A stretch of DNA of 41,411 bases from a gamma proteobacterium symbiont of Ctena orbiculata (lineage in GTDB: Bacteria; Pseudomonadota; Gammaproteobacteria; Chromatiales; Chromatiaceae): the NCBI GenBank assembly GCA_003094555.1, contig NATW01000103.1:1-41411 (forward strand), written 5' to 3'. The number at the start of each line of letters is the position of its first letter. Position 1 is the first letter of the stretch. A program made the position numbers and the translations under genes. The notes beneath the pieces were generated by a model. That model searched no databases. It saw nothing but the letters and a program-made list of their open reading frames with translations, and was not told where the DNA came from. Of this stretch, positions 27,379-37,440 are shown one piece after another.

Positions 27379-28086
27379 TCAAGTGGAGGAGATTTCCCGG
27401 TTGATCCTGCCCGTAATATCGGCAAAGTCGAGTAATCCACCTTCGTCCAGCACCTCCACCCGGCCGCCATCGACACGAATCAGCCCCTGATCGGTGAAAT
27501 TGTGCAGAATGCGGGAGAAGGTCTCCGGTGTCACCGAAAGCCTGGAAGCGATCACCCCCTTTGGTGCCTGAAGTTCAAAACCGATGCCACCATCCGCGCT
27601 GGCCTGCCATCTCTTCCATAAGAAACTGGCGACCCGACAACTGGCACTTTGCAGGGTCAACTCATCGATCTCACGAATCAGATTTTTCAACCGGTGGCTC
27701 ATATCCCCCATCAATCTGAAACAGGTATCGATGGACCCCCGCAGAATTTCCAGAAATTGAGCGGCCTCAAAACTCAACAGGTAGGTATCGCCAATGGCAA
27801 CAGCATTCACCGGGTATTCCGGGTGCTCACCAAACATCAATGCCTCAGCAAAGGTCTGTCCCGGTGAGATTATCTCGATAACCTTCTCCTGTCCCTGCAT
27901 GGAGAGTCGTGTCAGTTTTATCTGTCCCTGAATGACGAGAAAAAAATGGGTGGCTGGATCGCCGGACTGGAAAAAGAGCTGACCATCCCTAAGCCTTAGT
28001 TCATGGGCCATCTTTTCAATCTGTTCGAACTGACTATCGTCCAAGTGAGTAAACAGATAACACCGCTTGAGATCAAAATACACCAT
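27379..28086 (-). CDS. Crp/Fnr-family transcriptional regulator, DNR-like
   Basis: A 235-residue regulator with a cyclic-nucleotide-type sensor barrel (about 15-120), a long dimer helix and a C-terminal winged helix-turn-helix (about 175-210, GVIASRLSVTPETFSRILHNF). The pattern ETFSRILHNFTDQGLI is like that of Pseudomonas DNR, a nitric-oxide and denitrification regulator. It lacks the N-terminal cysteine cluster of true FNR (only C9 near the start), so it is unlikely to carry an oxygen-labile 4Fe-4S centre there. A GGAG site precedes ATG 28086. No denitrification genes are in the window, so the signal and targets are unknown. Confidence 0.85.
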   Translation of the reverse strand: MVYFDLKRCYLFTHLDDSQFEQIEKMAHELRLRDGQLFFQSGDPATHFFLVIQGQIKLTRLSMQGQEKVIEIISPGQTFAEALMFGEHPEYPVNAVAIGDTYLLSFEAAQFLEILRGSIDTCFRLMGDMSHRLKNLIREIDELTLQSASCRVASFLWKRWQASADGGIGFELQAPKGVIASRLSVTPETFSRILHNFTDQGLIRVDGGRVEVLDEGGLLDFADITGRINREISST

Positions 28087-28183
28087 TCGTCTCCGGAAGT
28101 TCGTCCCCTTATGCGGGATCTTAGTCTGGCACCGCAGGGGGCAACCAACTGATTGTAATAATTAAAATTATAGTAATATTTGA

Positions 28184-28594
28184 TTAATTGTTATGCTTCC
28201 AGATTCGATAGTAGTAAGAACCTTCGCTTCGGTCCGCTAACAGCCAACGACCATTTTCAAACTTGAATCTGGGTTCCTCGTATACCTGGCAGGTCAGCCC
28301 GCTATGCATTGTTATAAGATTGTCATCACCGGTAACAGCGTGAAACCAGGCCACCATTTCTGCACAATCATGGTATGCATAATCAGACAGATTGCGAGGT
28401 CGCAGAGTCGTTAGCTTGGGTGATATCTTCAACCAGGCATCGAATCCGCGAACCATGGTACCCCCTTCCGCAAGGATATCCACCTCATCCACTGAATTCT
28501 CGAATCCATCTTCGAAAATCAATCCTGGATCAGTCGCAGTCGGGTCGCCCCCGCTACACCCTGCAACAAACAGCAACAGAAACAGCGATCGCAT
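28184..28594 (-). CDS. Small lipoprotein of unknown function
   Basis: A 136-residue protein with a very short lipoprotein signal (MRSLFLLLFVAGC, lipid anchor C13). The mature part starts with an acidic linker containing GLIFEDGFEN, a tag-like segment seen at the start of many secreted proteins from this part of the gammaproteobacteria. The rest has no domain that I recognise; two cysteines (in YHDCAEM and LTCQVYE) might pair. The gene begins five bases after the ilvD stop, so it may be cotranscribed with a biosynthetic gene to which it has no obvious link. Confidence 0.7.
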   Translation of the reverse strand: MRSLFLLLFVAGCSGGDPTATDPGLIFEDGFENSVDEVDILAEGGTMVRGFDAWLKISPKLTTLRPRNLSDYAYHDCAEMVAWFHAVTGDDNLITMHSGLTCQVYEEPRFKFENGRWLLADRSEGSYYYRIWKHNN

Positions 28595-28599
28595 CAGGC

Positions 28600-30447
28600 T
28601 TAGTCAAGTTGGCTGAGATCCCTGACTGCCCCACGGGCAGCCGAGGTTGCCAAGGCGGCGTACGCCTTCAAGGCCTGAGATACGACCCTCTCCCTACCCA
28701 CGGGTTGCCAAGCCTGATTGCCTCTTGCAGCCATTGCGTCACGCCTCTGTTGCAATATCTCATCAGCGATGGCGATCTGTATGCTTCGCCCGGGAATATC
28801 GATCTCTATTGAGTCACCCTCCTCCACCAAACCGATATTCCCCCCTTCGGCCGCCTCGGGGGAACAATGGCCTATGGATAGTCCTGATGTACCGCCGGAA
28901 AAACGGCCATCAGTGACCAATGCACATGCCTTACCCAACCCCTTTGATTTGAGATAACTGGTGGGGTAGAGCATCTCCTGCATGCCCGGCCCCCCTTTCG
29001 GCCCCTCATAACGGATGATCAGCACATCGCCTGCCTGGATATCATCATTCAGAATCGCTTCAACCGCACTATCCTGACTCTCGAAGATGCGTGCCGGCCC
29101 GGTAAATTTAAGGATGGATTCATCCACCCCCGCGGTCTTGACGATACATCCCTGCTCAGCCAGGTTGCCATACAGGACGGCCAATCCACCATCCCGGGAG
29201 TAGGCATGTTCCAGATCCCGGATACAGCCCTGCTCTCTGTCGAGATCCAGATCAGGCCAGCGGGATGCCTGGCTGAAGGCCACTTGAGTGGGCACCCCGC
29301 CAGGGGCGGCCAGATAGCGGTTACGCGCCTCCTCCTCATTGCTGCGCACGATATCCCAGCGATCGATAGCTTCTCCGATGGTCGCCGCATAGACCGTCGG
29401 CACATGGCGATGTATCAGCCCGGCCCGGTCTAGCTCGCCCAGGATACCGATCACCCCGCCTGCCCGATGCACATCCTCCATATGATACTGCTGCGTGGCC
29501 GGGGCTACCTTGCACAGGTTCGGCACCTTGCGGCTCAAACGGTCGATATCGACCATGGAGAAATCCACCTCCCCTTCATAAGCGGCGGCGAGCAGATGGA
29601 GTACGGTATTGGTGGAGCCACCCATGGCGATATCCAGACTCATGGCATTTTCAAAGGCCTCGAAGGTCGCAACATTGCGCGGCAGGACACTGGCGTCATC
29701 CTGCTCATACCAACGCTGTGCCAGCTCGACGACACGACGCCCCGCCTCCAAAAAGAGCTGTTCCCGGTCGGCATGGGTGGCCAGCAAGGACCCGTTGCCC
29801 GGCAAGGAGAGGCCCAGGGCCTCGGTCAGGCAGTTCATGGAGTTGGCGGTAAACATACCTGAACATGAGCCACAGGTGGGGCAGGCGGAGCGCTCGATCT
29901 TCTCAACGTCTGCATCACTCTCATCCGGGTTGGCTGCTGAAACCATGGCATCCACAAGATCCAGATGGTGCTCTTTGCCATGCAACTGAACCTTACCCGC
30001 TTCCATTGGCCCACCGGAGACAAACAGGGTCGGGATATTCAAGCGCATTGCAGCCATCAGCATGCCGGGGGTTATCTTGTCGCAATTGGAGATACAGACC
30101 AGTGCGTCGGCACAGTGCGCGTTGACCATATACTCCACTGAATCGGCAATGATGTCCCGAGACGGCAAGGAGTAGAGCATTCCCCCATGCCCCATGGCGA
30201 TACCGTCATCCACGGCAATGGTATTGAACTCTTTAGCCACCCCGCCGGCCGCCTCGATCTCCCTGGCAACCAGTTGTCCCAGATCTTTCAGATGCACATG
30301 GCCGGGTACGAACTGGGTGAATGAGTTGGAGATGGCAATAATCGGTTTATCGAAGTCGCCGTCCTTCATGCCTGTGGCCCGCCAAAGGGCGCGGGCGCCA
30401 GCCATATTGCGCCCATGGGTGGTCGTACGGGAACGGTATTGCGGCAT
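28600..30447 (-). CDS. ilvD: Dihydroxy-acid dehydratase
   Basis: Iron-sulfur dehydratase that converts 2,3-dihydroxy-3-methylvalerate and -isovalerate to the keto acids of isoleucine and valine. The cluster cysteines lie in [10 protein letters not shown] (about C123) and in [13 protein letters not shown] (about 190-196). The sequence resembles enteric IlvD closely throughout, including [14 protein letters not shown] and [14 protein letters not shown] place the start at ATG 30447, with GGAG six bases upstream, not at the GTG three bases earlier; the product is 615 residues. A small lipoprotein gene follows after five bases. Confidence 0.96.
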   Translation of the reverse strand: MPQYRSRTTTHGRNMAGARALWRATGMKDGDFDKPIIAISNSFTQFVPGHVHLKDLGQLVAREIEAAGGVAKEFNTIAVDDGIAMGHGGMLYSLPSRDIIADSVEYMVNAHCADALVCISNCDKITPGMLMAAMRLNIPTLFVSGGPMEAGKVQLHGKEHHLDLVDAMVSAANPDESDADVEKIERSACPTCGSCSGMFTANSMNCLTEALGLSLPGNGSLLATHADREQLFLEAGRRVVELAQRWYEQDDASVLPRNVATFEAFENAMSLDIAMGGSTNTVLHLLAAAYEGEVDFSMVDIDRLSRKVPNLCKVAPATQQYHMEDVHRAGGVIGILGELDRAGLIHRHVPTVYAATIGEAIDRWDIVRSNEEEARNRYLAAPGGVPTQVAFSQASRWPDLDLDREQGCIRDLEHAYSRDGGLAVLYGNLAEQGCIVKTAGVDESILKFTGPARIFESQDSAVEAILNDDIQAGDVLIIRYEGPKGGPGMQEMLYPTSYLKSKGLGKACALVTDGRFSGGTSGLSIGHCSPEAAEGGNIGLVEEGDSIEIDIPGRSIQIAIADEILQQRRDAMAARGNQAWQPVGRERVVSQALKAYAALATSAARGAVRDLSQLD

Positions 30448-30563
30448 CACTCACTCCGGATTATCTGTCGAAAACGCCCATTATGCACGCTTTTCCTTAG
30501 CGCAAACAAACGTCCTCTGCACGGTTAACCCGAATTCTCACCCCTACCCCATGGTAAGCCGCG

Positions 30564-33212
30564 TCATGGGGCAGGATTCTCCTCGCATGGAAGATTCAGG
30601 GTAAAGACCGCACCACCTTTCCCGATGTTGTCAGCCGTTACCGAGCCATGATGCTTCTCTGCCACTACCTTGACAAAACTCAGACCCAAGCCAACCCCTT
30701 TTTTACGCATTATTTGATTCGAGTCAGCCTGCATAAAGGGCATGAATATGTCATTTAACTGGTGTTCCGGAATGCCTGGGCCCTGATCCTTGATTTCACA
30801 TATAAGTCGGGAATGTTTGATAGAGAGGGTCATAGTGACCTGGCCCTCAGGCGGGGAGAATTTAATCGCATTTTCCAGTAAGTTAACCAATGCCCGCTCC
30901 AGCAATCCCAAGTCTCCCCGCAACCATATTTCATCCTCATTGAATTGACGCAGCAGTTTTACCTGTTTCGCCTTGGCCTGAACATAGACCTCGTCCGCTG
31001 CGTTATGCGCCACCTCAACGAAATTGGTATCGGTGAATGAAGCGGTCTCTACAACCTCGGCCCGCGCCAGGCGTAAAAAATTGTCCGCCAGTTTGAGGGA
31101 TCGGCGGGCCAATGGCTGAATCTGTTCAGCCATCTCTTTTCCATTCCCATCCAACAGCTGTTTGGACTGGGTCAATGAGAGCAGAGAGGTGATTGGAGAG
31201 CGTATATCGTGGGACAGGAAATTCAGCATCTTGGCGCGAGTGCGTTCAGATCGTTTCAAGGTCCCGATGTAGGAGAGATTGACTATCAAACCGGGAAACT
31301 CCGCATCCACTTCCTGTAGGGTTTTCAACTGCACAAACAGTTCGGTATCGGGGGAACGAACGGCCTCAAAACGCACCGGCTCCTTATGCAGCAAAACCTT
31401 GGTGAATACCTCTTGCCATGTCTCAGCACCCTGAATTTCCAAGACACTCAGCAGATGATAGGCATCCTCACCCAGCAGTTCCTGGTCAGATGGGTGACCA
31501 AGATAGAAGGAGGCTCGAGGATTGGACATCACTACCTGCCCCAGGCCATTGATGACCATCAGCCCGTCATCCATCTGTCCCACCGCATTACTGATCAGAT
31601 GACGGAAGCGCTGCAGGCGGGCATTGGTCTCCTTCATCTGCTGCATGCGCAATTCCACTCGCTCCAGCACACCATCCTGATTGGCTTCAGGTTCAAGGGT
31701 AAATTGCAGAGCGAACTCATCCACCAGCTTCATCGAGTGGCCCACAGGCACCTCATTTCTCGGCCACACCAACCCCAACTGCCAGGCTGACTCGGGTCGC
31801 TGAATCTCAGTCCACAGCTCCGCTCCCGATCGCTGCCATCTCCCTTTTGTCAGGGATTCCAATGGCGGCCCCAGCGTTGAGCCAGACTGCAGCATTTGTT
31901 TGCCACTATCGACGTCGTAGAGTACCCAACCCTGAAGCGGCATCACCCTGGCAAGGAATTCCATGGCGGTGGTGATATCACTGGGTGGTTGTTCCACCGG
32001 CAACAAACGCTGCTCACTCTGCATGCGTTCAAGCTGTTCGTTCAAGTAACGTACTGCCTGATCCAGGCGTCGCCAACTCCACAAGGGATAGCTCAACAAT
32101 AGTCCCAACAAGGCGGCAGAGGGTGGAAACCAAAACTCGGCCCAGCGCAGCAGCGCTATGGTAAATAGAAAAAATACAACCACCAGTATCAGCGACACGA
32201 GGGGTGCTGCGCGGGTAGGAAAATAGGGATAGAGCACAAAGGGAAGGACCACGATCAGGGCACTACCCAGTAAATGAGGCAGATAGGCAACGGGTGTAAT
32301 TGCCTGATCCTGCCTCAGGCTCTGCAGAATATTGGCATTGATCTCCACGCCGGGCATCGGCACCCCATAGCCGGATACCGGGGTGGGCAAGGCATCGCCA
32401 ATCCCGGTTGCCGTGACACCAACCACTACAATCTTGTCACGGAAAAGATTGGGTAGAAAATCACCCTCCAGTACCTGGCTGTAGCTGTAGCGATGATAGT
32501 GACCCGCGGGGCCATAGAAAGGGATAAGACGATGGGTATGACGATTGATTGTATGGATATTCGGTGCCTGCCGACTGGTGGGCGCGGAGCGCATTCCCAC
32601 CTCACCAGGTTCGAGCCAGCTCAGCACCGCCAGCATCAGGTGCGGCCAATAGGCCTGCCCCAACCCCTCATAGAGAAATACACCACGGGCGATCCCGTCG
32701 GCATCCAGGTCCATATGCACATGCCCTAAACCTGCCGCCACATTCGACAGCGCGGGTATAGGCATAGACTCCACCAGCATCCCACCCTGTCGATGCTCCT
32801 CCAGGATAACCGGCATAAACACCCGTTCACTGGCGGCGATAGACTGGATCAATTGATTATCCGATTCAGGATCATTTCGATCGGGTTCAGCGAACAAGAT
32901 ATCCAGGATAATGGCCTTAGCCCCCGCCTGGGTGAGTCTATCCACAAGTTTCGCGTGGACCTCGCGCGACCAGGGCCATCGTCCCAAGGCTTCCAGGCTC
33001 TTCTCATCCACAGCAACAATGATGATATCCTCTGCAGCTGGCCTGGAAATGAATCCCAACTGTAGATCATAGAGCAGCAGATCCCAGCGCCACAGCCAAT
33101 TACTGGCCGCCAATAAACCGGTCAACAGCAACATTATCAAGGCACTGCGCGTACGCTCTGAGAATCTTTTGGATCGCGTCACGATACTATTACGATTTAT
33201 AACATCCCTCAT
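30564..33212 (-). CDS. CHASE2-domain sensor histidine kinase
   Basis: An 882-residue membrane kinase. One N-terminal helix (about 22-42) precedes an extracytoplasmic CHASE2 sensor domain (about 45-320; VAVDEKSLEALGRWPWSREVHA is typical). Three transmembrane helices follow at about 325-400, then a PAS-like region (about 545-650), a HisKA domain with phospho-accepting H668 in FLSHDIRSPITSLLSL, and an ATPase domain with ENAIKF, DQGPGIP and GVGLGLSFVKV. The ATG at 33212 is preceded by an AGGTAAAAG site. It lies 37 bases after the LysM-FecR gene, and an OmpR-type regulator lies upstream of that, so the three probably form one signalling unit. Confidence 0.9.
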   Translation of the reverse strand: MRDVINRNSIVTRSKRFSERTRSALIMLLLTGLLAASNWLWRWDLLLYDLQLGFISRPAAEDIIIVAVDEKSLEALGRWPWSREVHAKLVDRLTQAGAKAIILDILFAEPDRNDPESDNQLIQSIAASERVFMPVILEEHRQGGMLVESMPIPALSNVAAGLGHVHMDLDADGIARGVFLYEGLGQAYWPHLMLAVLSWLEPGEVGMRSAPTSRQAPNIHTINRHTHRLIPFYGPAGHYHRYSYSQVLEGDFLPNLFRDKIVVVGVTATGIGDALPTPVSGYGVPMPGVEINANILQSLRQDQAITPVAYLPHLLGSALIVVLPFVLYPYFPTRAAPLVSLILVVVFFLFTIALLRWAEFWFPPSAALLGLLLSYPLWSWRRLDQAVRYLNEQLERMQSEQRLLPVEQPPSDITTAMEFLARVMPLQGWVLYDVDSGKQMLQSGSTLGPPLESLTKGRWQRSGAELWTEIQRPESAWQLGLVWPRNEVPVGHSMKLVDEFALQFTLEPEANQDGVLERVELRMQQMKETNARLQRFRHLISNAVGQMDDGLMVINGLGQVVMSNPRASFYLGHPSDQELLGEDAYHLLSVLEIQGAETWQEVFTKVLLHKEPVRFEAVRSPDTELFVQLKTLQEVDAEFPGLIVNLSYIGTLKRSERTRAKMLNFLSHDIRSPITSLLSLTQSKQLLDGNGKEMAEQIQPLARRSLKLADNFLRLARAEVVETASFTDTNFVEVAHNAADEVYVQAKAKQVKLLRQFNEDEIWLRGDLGLLERALVNLLENAIKFSPPEGQVTMTLSIKHSRLICEIKDQGPGIPEHQLNDIFMPFMQADSNQIMRKKGVGLGLSFVKVVAEKHHGSVTADNIGKGGAVFTLNLPCEENPAP

Positions 33213-33249
33213 CTTTTACCTATCATGGAAGCCCTACCTTCTCTCTGCC

Positions 33250-34575
33250 CTATCGCCAAGCAGGCATACCGATTTGGTAGATATTGGATCGGGAACGCTC
33301 ATCATTAATCGCAGATAGTGCCTCAACACCGATAAAGTAGCGCCCAGGGGGCAGGGGTTGCAAAACAAATCCGGTATCTTCGGATAATCTTGTGAATATC
33401 ACATCCTTAAGCCCGGCATCCCTGGCAAGATACAATCGATACGCCCAAGCGCCAACCACCTGGGTCCAGCGTAGATGAATACCATACCCACTGAACCGTG
33501 GTTGAGCGAGTGTCGGCTTTTCCAGTCCAGAAGGTTCCGCCTGTTTTGGAGTTGGCGTTACCGGCTGCAGGGTAAAATCATGCTGGGCATCGAAACCCTC
33601 AAACCCTAGATCATCAATCCCTCTGACAGTGATTTGATAATCACCCGCAGCCAGTGACGGCAACCTCACCCGATTACTACCGGTGGTTCCAACCGCGACC
33701 ATTCGCCGTTCAGTGTTTGTGAGCTGATAGCGATACGCTGTCGCCCCGGCAAGTTGCGGCCATTCGGCATCCACACCATCTGCTGTGGTGTTGAGGGTCA
33801 TTCCAGTCAAATCAGGTTTTGCCAGCAGTTTACGCGGCGCAGAAGGGGTTTTGCCCTTTTCAATCAGGCTCCCCTCGCCTTGTTCAACCTTCACAGTTTC
33901 ACCCGCGGCGGTGATGTTCACCCCCCCCTCCGTCACTTCGCTTCGGGTCAGTTCATCCTCAGCGTCGGAAAAGACACGAAAATCCGTACCCCTTACCACC
34001 GTGACTGCGGCCGGGGTGTGGATTTCATATCGAAATTCCGGTTTTCTAAGGGGTTTAATGCGATTTTCAATGCGCCCCCTTTGCAGGCGAATCCGCGTAT
34101 CCAACATGCCCATACCATGGAAAGATGAGAGGGCATCGAATAACACCTCACTCTCTTCATCGATCAGCAGGGTGGAATTATCGGCGAATTTCAATGACAC
34201 CGATGAACCGGCACCGGTGATAATCCTATCACCGGCATTCAGCATGGTGTCCGCAACAAGCCTGGTTGTATTACTCTCTCCCATCCGCTGTAGCGAGGCA
34301 TCCCCCAGGACATAGTTGACCTTTACACCTGCAAGCACCTCTTTCAACCAGTCGATGGGCACACGGATCTCAGTGCCAATTGGGATCTCCCTGTCATTGG
34401 CAATGCCGTTGTAGATTTGCAATTGATCGGGGGTGAATTCCGATTTGAGGAAACGTTCCGCGACCAGGGTCAGATTCTCTCCCTCGTGGATTCGATAGGC
34501 CCAATCCTCTGCCCAGGTTTGGCTGGTTAGCGCAATCAAAAGGAAGAGCAAAAGGGGTATGTTGAATTTAGTCAT
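33250..34575 (-). CDS. Secreted LysM- and FecR-domain protein
   Basis: A 441-residue exported protein. A signal peptide ends near TWA-EDW (residue 22). A LysM-like peptidoglycan-binding segment follows (about 25-75: HEGENLTLVAERFL ... IPIGTEIRVP). A FecR-type domain (about 105-240) contains DRIITGAGSSVSLKF and VVRGTDFRVF. Two fibronectin-III-like repeats make up the C-terminal half (about 265-350 and 365-440). FecR domains commonly accompany CHASE2 proteins; here the CHASE2 kinase is the next gene. This protein may present an envelope signal to that kinase, which is inference from adjacency. Confidence 0.88.
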   Translation of the reverse strand: MTKFNIPLLLFLLIALTSQTWAEDWAYRIHEGENLTLVAERFLKSEFTPDQLQIYNGIANDREIPIGTEIRVPIDWLKEVLAGVKVNYVLGDASLQRMGESNTTRLVADTMLNAGDRIITGAGSSVSLKFADNSTLLIDEESEVLFDALSSFHGMGMLDTRIRLQRGRIENRIKPLRKPEFRYEIHTPAAVTVVRGTDFRVFSDAEDELTRSEVTEGGVNITAAGETVKVEQGEGSLIEKGKTPSAPRKLLAKPDLTGMTLNTTADGVDAEWPQLAGATAYRYQLTNTERRMVAVGTTGSNRVRLPSLAAGDYQITVRGIDDLGFEGFDAQHDFTLQPVTPTPKQAEPSGLEKPTLAQPRFSGYGIHLRWTQVVGAWAYRLYLARDAGLKDVIFTRLSEDTGFVLQPLPPGRYFIGVEALSAINDERSRSNIYQIGMPAWR

Positions 34576-34782
34576 CTCGCCAATTACTCATCAGCTAGCA
34601 TACGGATTTCCCAAGCCATCGGCCGAAATGCGGACTGGAAAGTCATATAACCGGTTGTCTTCAGACCTTAATCTCAGACCTTCCAAATGGCTATGCTATA
34701 CACAAACAGGTGTTATAGGGCAATCCATGCCGGATGATAGGCACCTATAGAATATACCCGCCAGACCTCCGATTCTAGCCAG

Positions 34783-35469
34783 CTATTGCTGCTCTTCCAG
34801 ATTCTCGAGACGATAACCTTGGTGATAGACTGCCTTCAAACGCCAACCGTTTTCAGGTGTCAGCCCCAGTTTGCGCCGCAAGCGGCTGATATGAGTATCC
34901 ACAGTACGGGTCATGAGACCCGGACCAAATCCCCAAATACTTTCCAACAGATGGTCGCGGGAAAGCAGGCGGCCAATATTGGTAAACAGCATCCACGCCA
35001 GTTGAAATTCCTTCTCTGTCATTTCCACAGGCTCGCCGTTCAAGGTGAGGGTCTTGTTCTCCTTTTGCAGAGTAAAACCACTGACCTCTATGTGATCACG
35101 CCGACCGCTGTGACGCCTGACCAAGGCCCTGATTCGCGCCAACATGATTTCGCGATTGACCGGCTTCGCCAAGTAGTCATCGGCACCTTTTTCAAGCGCT
35201 TCGATAATATCCGACTCGCCATCCCTATGGGTGATAAAAAACACCGGAAGATCCCACTCCCGATCACCGCGCAACCAGGAGAGCACCTCTACACCGCTTT
35301 TTTCCGGCAACTCCCAATCCATGATTAACAGATCATAGGTCTCATGGCGCAACTCACGCATAAAGGCATCTGCATTGTCAAAAGCCCTGCAGACGTAACC
35401 TTCAGCCTCCAGCCACTCCTTCATCACTGCAGATTGCACTTTATCATCTTCCAAATAGGCTATTCGCAT
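34783..35469 (-). CDS. OmpR-family response regulator
   Basis: Receiver domain (1-118) with acidic residues E7, D8 and D9, phospho-acceptor D51 in LLIMDWELPEKSG and K100 or so in LAKPVN. A winged-helix DNA-binding domain follows (about 128-225, MTEKEFQLAWMLFTN and VDTHISRLRRKLGL). From ATG 35469 the protein is 228 residues and begins MRIAYLEDD as homologues do, with GGAG seven bases upstream. An ATG at 35481 would add four residues. It is the first gene of the likely unit with the LysM-FecR protein and CHASE2 kinase, and is the natural partner of that kinase. Confidence 0.9.
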   Translation of the reverse strand: MRIAYLEDDKVQSAVMKEWLEAEGYVCRAFDNADAFMRELRHETYDLLIMDWELPEKSGVEVLSWLRGDREWDLPVFFITHRDGESDIIEALEKGADDYLAKPVNREIMLARIRALVRRHSGRRDHIEVSGFTLQKENKTLTLNGEPVEMTEKEFQLAWMLFTNIGRLLSRDHLLESIWGFGPGLMTRTVDTHISRLRRKLGLTPENGWRLKAVYHQGYRLENLEEQQ

Positions 35470-35700
35470 CGATGACTCCATGGTACTGTCCTGTTACAGC
35501 CCCGTCCCAATGACAAGGCCTCAACCACACCTGAACCGATTACTGCAGGCTGTTTAATATATAGCTGTTTCATACCTACTAACTGACCACTGCTCGGTGA
35601 AGGTGTCAATGAAGGTGTTCTCATAATAGGCAGTAAGCAGAGGCAACAACATGACGACTGCCAAGCTGTTACCTCATTGAACATTGTTTACTAATTCGCT

Positions 35701-36519
35701 CTAGTCTAACTTCAACTCTACGCGCCTATTCTGCGCACGACCTGCAGCGGTTGTGTTATCAGCAATGGGAGAGGATTCACCCATTCCCTTTGTGCTTAAG
35801 AGCGCCCCACTCACTCCCTGGGTGACCAGATAGTCCGCCACAGCTTTCGCGCGTCGCTCGGAGAGCGTCTGGTTATAGGCTGCGGCACCTGTGGAGTCGG
35901 TGTGACCAATAACCTCAATCGATTTAACGTCGGCACGCGCCTTGAGGGAATCCGCAATACGATTCAATGTAGGCGTGTACTGGTTACTGATTCTGTCGCT
36001 ATTCAGCTCAAAAAGGACATTCTGCAACACGATCTGCACCGCACACCCGGAATCAGTCACTGTGGCACCAGCGGGGGTATTCGGGCAATCATCCTTACTA
36101 TCTGCGACACCATCACCATCGCTATCCAGCTCACAACCACTGGCATCAACCTTCACACCAGCAGGGGTATCCGGACACTTGTCACTGCTGTCAGCCACAC
36201 CGTCACCATCACTGTCGAGAGCGCATCCTTTGGCGTCGACCTTTACACCGGCAGCCGTACCTGGGCACTGATCCTTGCTGTCGACTACCCCATCATTGTC
36301 GGCATCGCCTTCAGCCTGCGCCATTTCAGCCATCGGCGCACCGAAACAACCGGTTTCAGCCGGTGACTTGTCGCGATAGGAGGTGGTCCAGCACTCACCA
36401 TAGCCGGTACGCCAAACCGAATTGATACTATCGTAGGCAAGCCCCTTCTCAGCCAATGCATTGCTGCTGATGAGTACTGGCGTCAAAGCCAGGACCGTGG
36501 TTATACATTTCATGTGCAT
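35701..36519 (-). CDS. OmpA-family protein with thrombospondin type 3 repeats
   Basis: A 272-residue exported protein. The signal peptide ends near NALA-EKG (residue 23). Three calcium-binding thrombospondin type 3-like repeats at about 70-155 share the pattern DSDGDGVADSxDxCPxTPAGxxV, with paired cysteines. The C-terminal OmpA domain (about 160-272) has VIGHTDSTGAAAYNQTLSERRA, which binds peptidoglycan. It lacks the eight-stranded barrel of OmpA, so it is more like an OprF-tail or periplasmic linker. GAGGTG lies seven bases before ATG 36519. The MscS-type gene is 46 bases upstream on the same strand. Confidence 0.9.
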   Translation of the reverse strand: MHMKCITTVLALTPVLISSNALAEKGLAYDSINSVWRTGYGECWTTSYRDKSPAETGCFGAPMAEMAQAEGDADNDGVVDSKDQCPGTAAGVKVDAKGCALDSDGDGVADSSDKCPDTPAGVKVDASGCELDSDGDGVADSKDDCPNTPAGATVTDSGCAVQIVLQNVLFELNSDRISNQYTPTLNRIADSLKARADVKSIEVIGHTDSTGAAAYNQTLSERRAKAVADYLVTQGVSGALLSTKGMGESSPIADNTTAAGRAQNRRVELKLD

Positions 36520-36565
36520 GATTACACCTCTATATATTGTTGGACTGATGTGGCGACTCCAACGA

Positions 36566-37384
36566 CTAGGCAGCCGCCTCTTGAATCATATGAATATCCC
36601 TTTGCGGGTAGGGAATACTGATACCCTGCTTGTCGAACGTTGTCTTGATTGCTTCAAGTAGCGCCGCGCGTGTTGTCCAGTAGTCCCCGGATTTAACCCA
36701 GGGGCGAACCGCAAAATCGACACTGCTCTCACCCAATTCCAGCAACATAATCGTAGCCGCGGGATCCTTTAGCACTGTGGTATCGGCATCGAGGATCTGT
36801 TGCAGCAGATCACGTGCCTGTTTGATGTCATCGTCGTAACCTATGCCGATTACCAGATCGATTCGCCTGGTCTCCCTGGCTGAGAAGTTGACGATTGTGC
36901 CGCTGTAGATTTGCGCATTTGGCATGGTGATCTCGCGATTATCACCGCTCTTGAGAACCGTATGGAATATGCGGATCTCCTCTACCACACCGGTCGTACC
37001 ACCTGCCTCGACAAAATCACCCAATTTAAACGGGCGAAAGATAATCAGCATCACCCCTGCCGCGAAGCTTGCCAGAGAGTCTTTCAGTGCCAAGCCAACA
37101 GCCAAACCTGCGGCACCCAAGATGGCCAATGCGGATGTCGTATTGACACCAAGCTGTTCCAGAGCGGCCAGTACGACAACCGCCAACAGTGCTGCATAAG
37201 CGATATTGCCGAGGAAGCTGATCAGCATCTGGTCAACATCCCCTTTCTGCATGATCCCCTTCAGCGCACGGGTCAACATCTTTGCAATCCAGCGACCGAT
37301 AATGAACACCAACAGCGCCATTATGATCTTGGTTCCCCAGGGAATTACGTAGGTGTTAACAATAGTCTCTAGCGTGAGGTCCAT
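36566..37384 (-). CDS. Small-conductance mechanosensitive channel, MscS family
   Basis: A 272-residue channel of minimal MscS architecture. It has three transmembrane helices (about 15-35, 60-78 and 85-110), the third being the pore helix with small-residue spacing (ILGAAGLAVGLALKDSLASFAAG). The beta domain signature IIFRPFKLGDFVEAGG follows, and the alpha-beta cytoplasmic domain contains NREITMPNAQIYSGTI. It opens under hypo-osmotic shock in characterised relatives. AGGAG precedes the ATG. Its neighbours are an OmpA-family protein and a GlsB/YeaQ protein, both typical of envelope and osmotic stress responses. Confidence 0.93.
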   Translation of the reverse strand: MDLTLETIVNTYVIPWGTKIIMALLVFIIGRWIAKMLTRALKGIMQKGDVDQMLISFLGNIAYAALLAVVVLAALEQLGVNTTSALAILGAAGLAVGLALKDSLASFAAGVMLIIFRPFKLGDFVEAGGTTGVVEEIRIFHTVLKSGDNREITMPNAQIYSGTIVNFSARETRRIDLVIGIGYDDDIKQARDLLQQILDADTTVLKDPAATIMLLELGESSVDFAVRPWVKSGDYWTTRAALLEAIKTTFDKQGISIPYPQRDIHMIQEAAA

Positions 37385-37440
37385 AAATCATCTCCTAATC
37401 ATTGTTTTGATACTCTGTTTCTGCATAGCCAACCCGGTCT

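Noticed and set aside
30547-30571. CCCCATG...CATGGGG hairpin at the end of the CHASE2 kinase gene
   Set aside because: The stem is only seven bases with an 11-base loop, it overlaps the stop codon and no T run follows. It is too weak to call a terminator.
36061-36300. Tandem DNA repeats inside the OmpA-family gene
   Set aside because: They encode the thrombospondin type 3 protein repeats and are explained by the protein, not by a separate DNA element.
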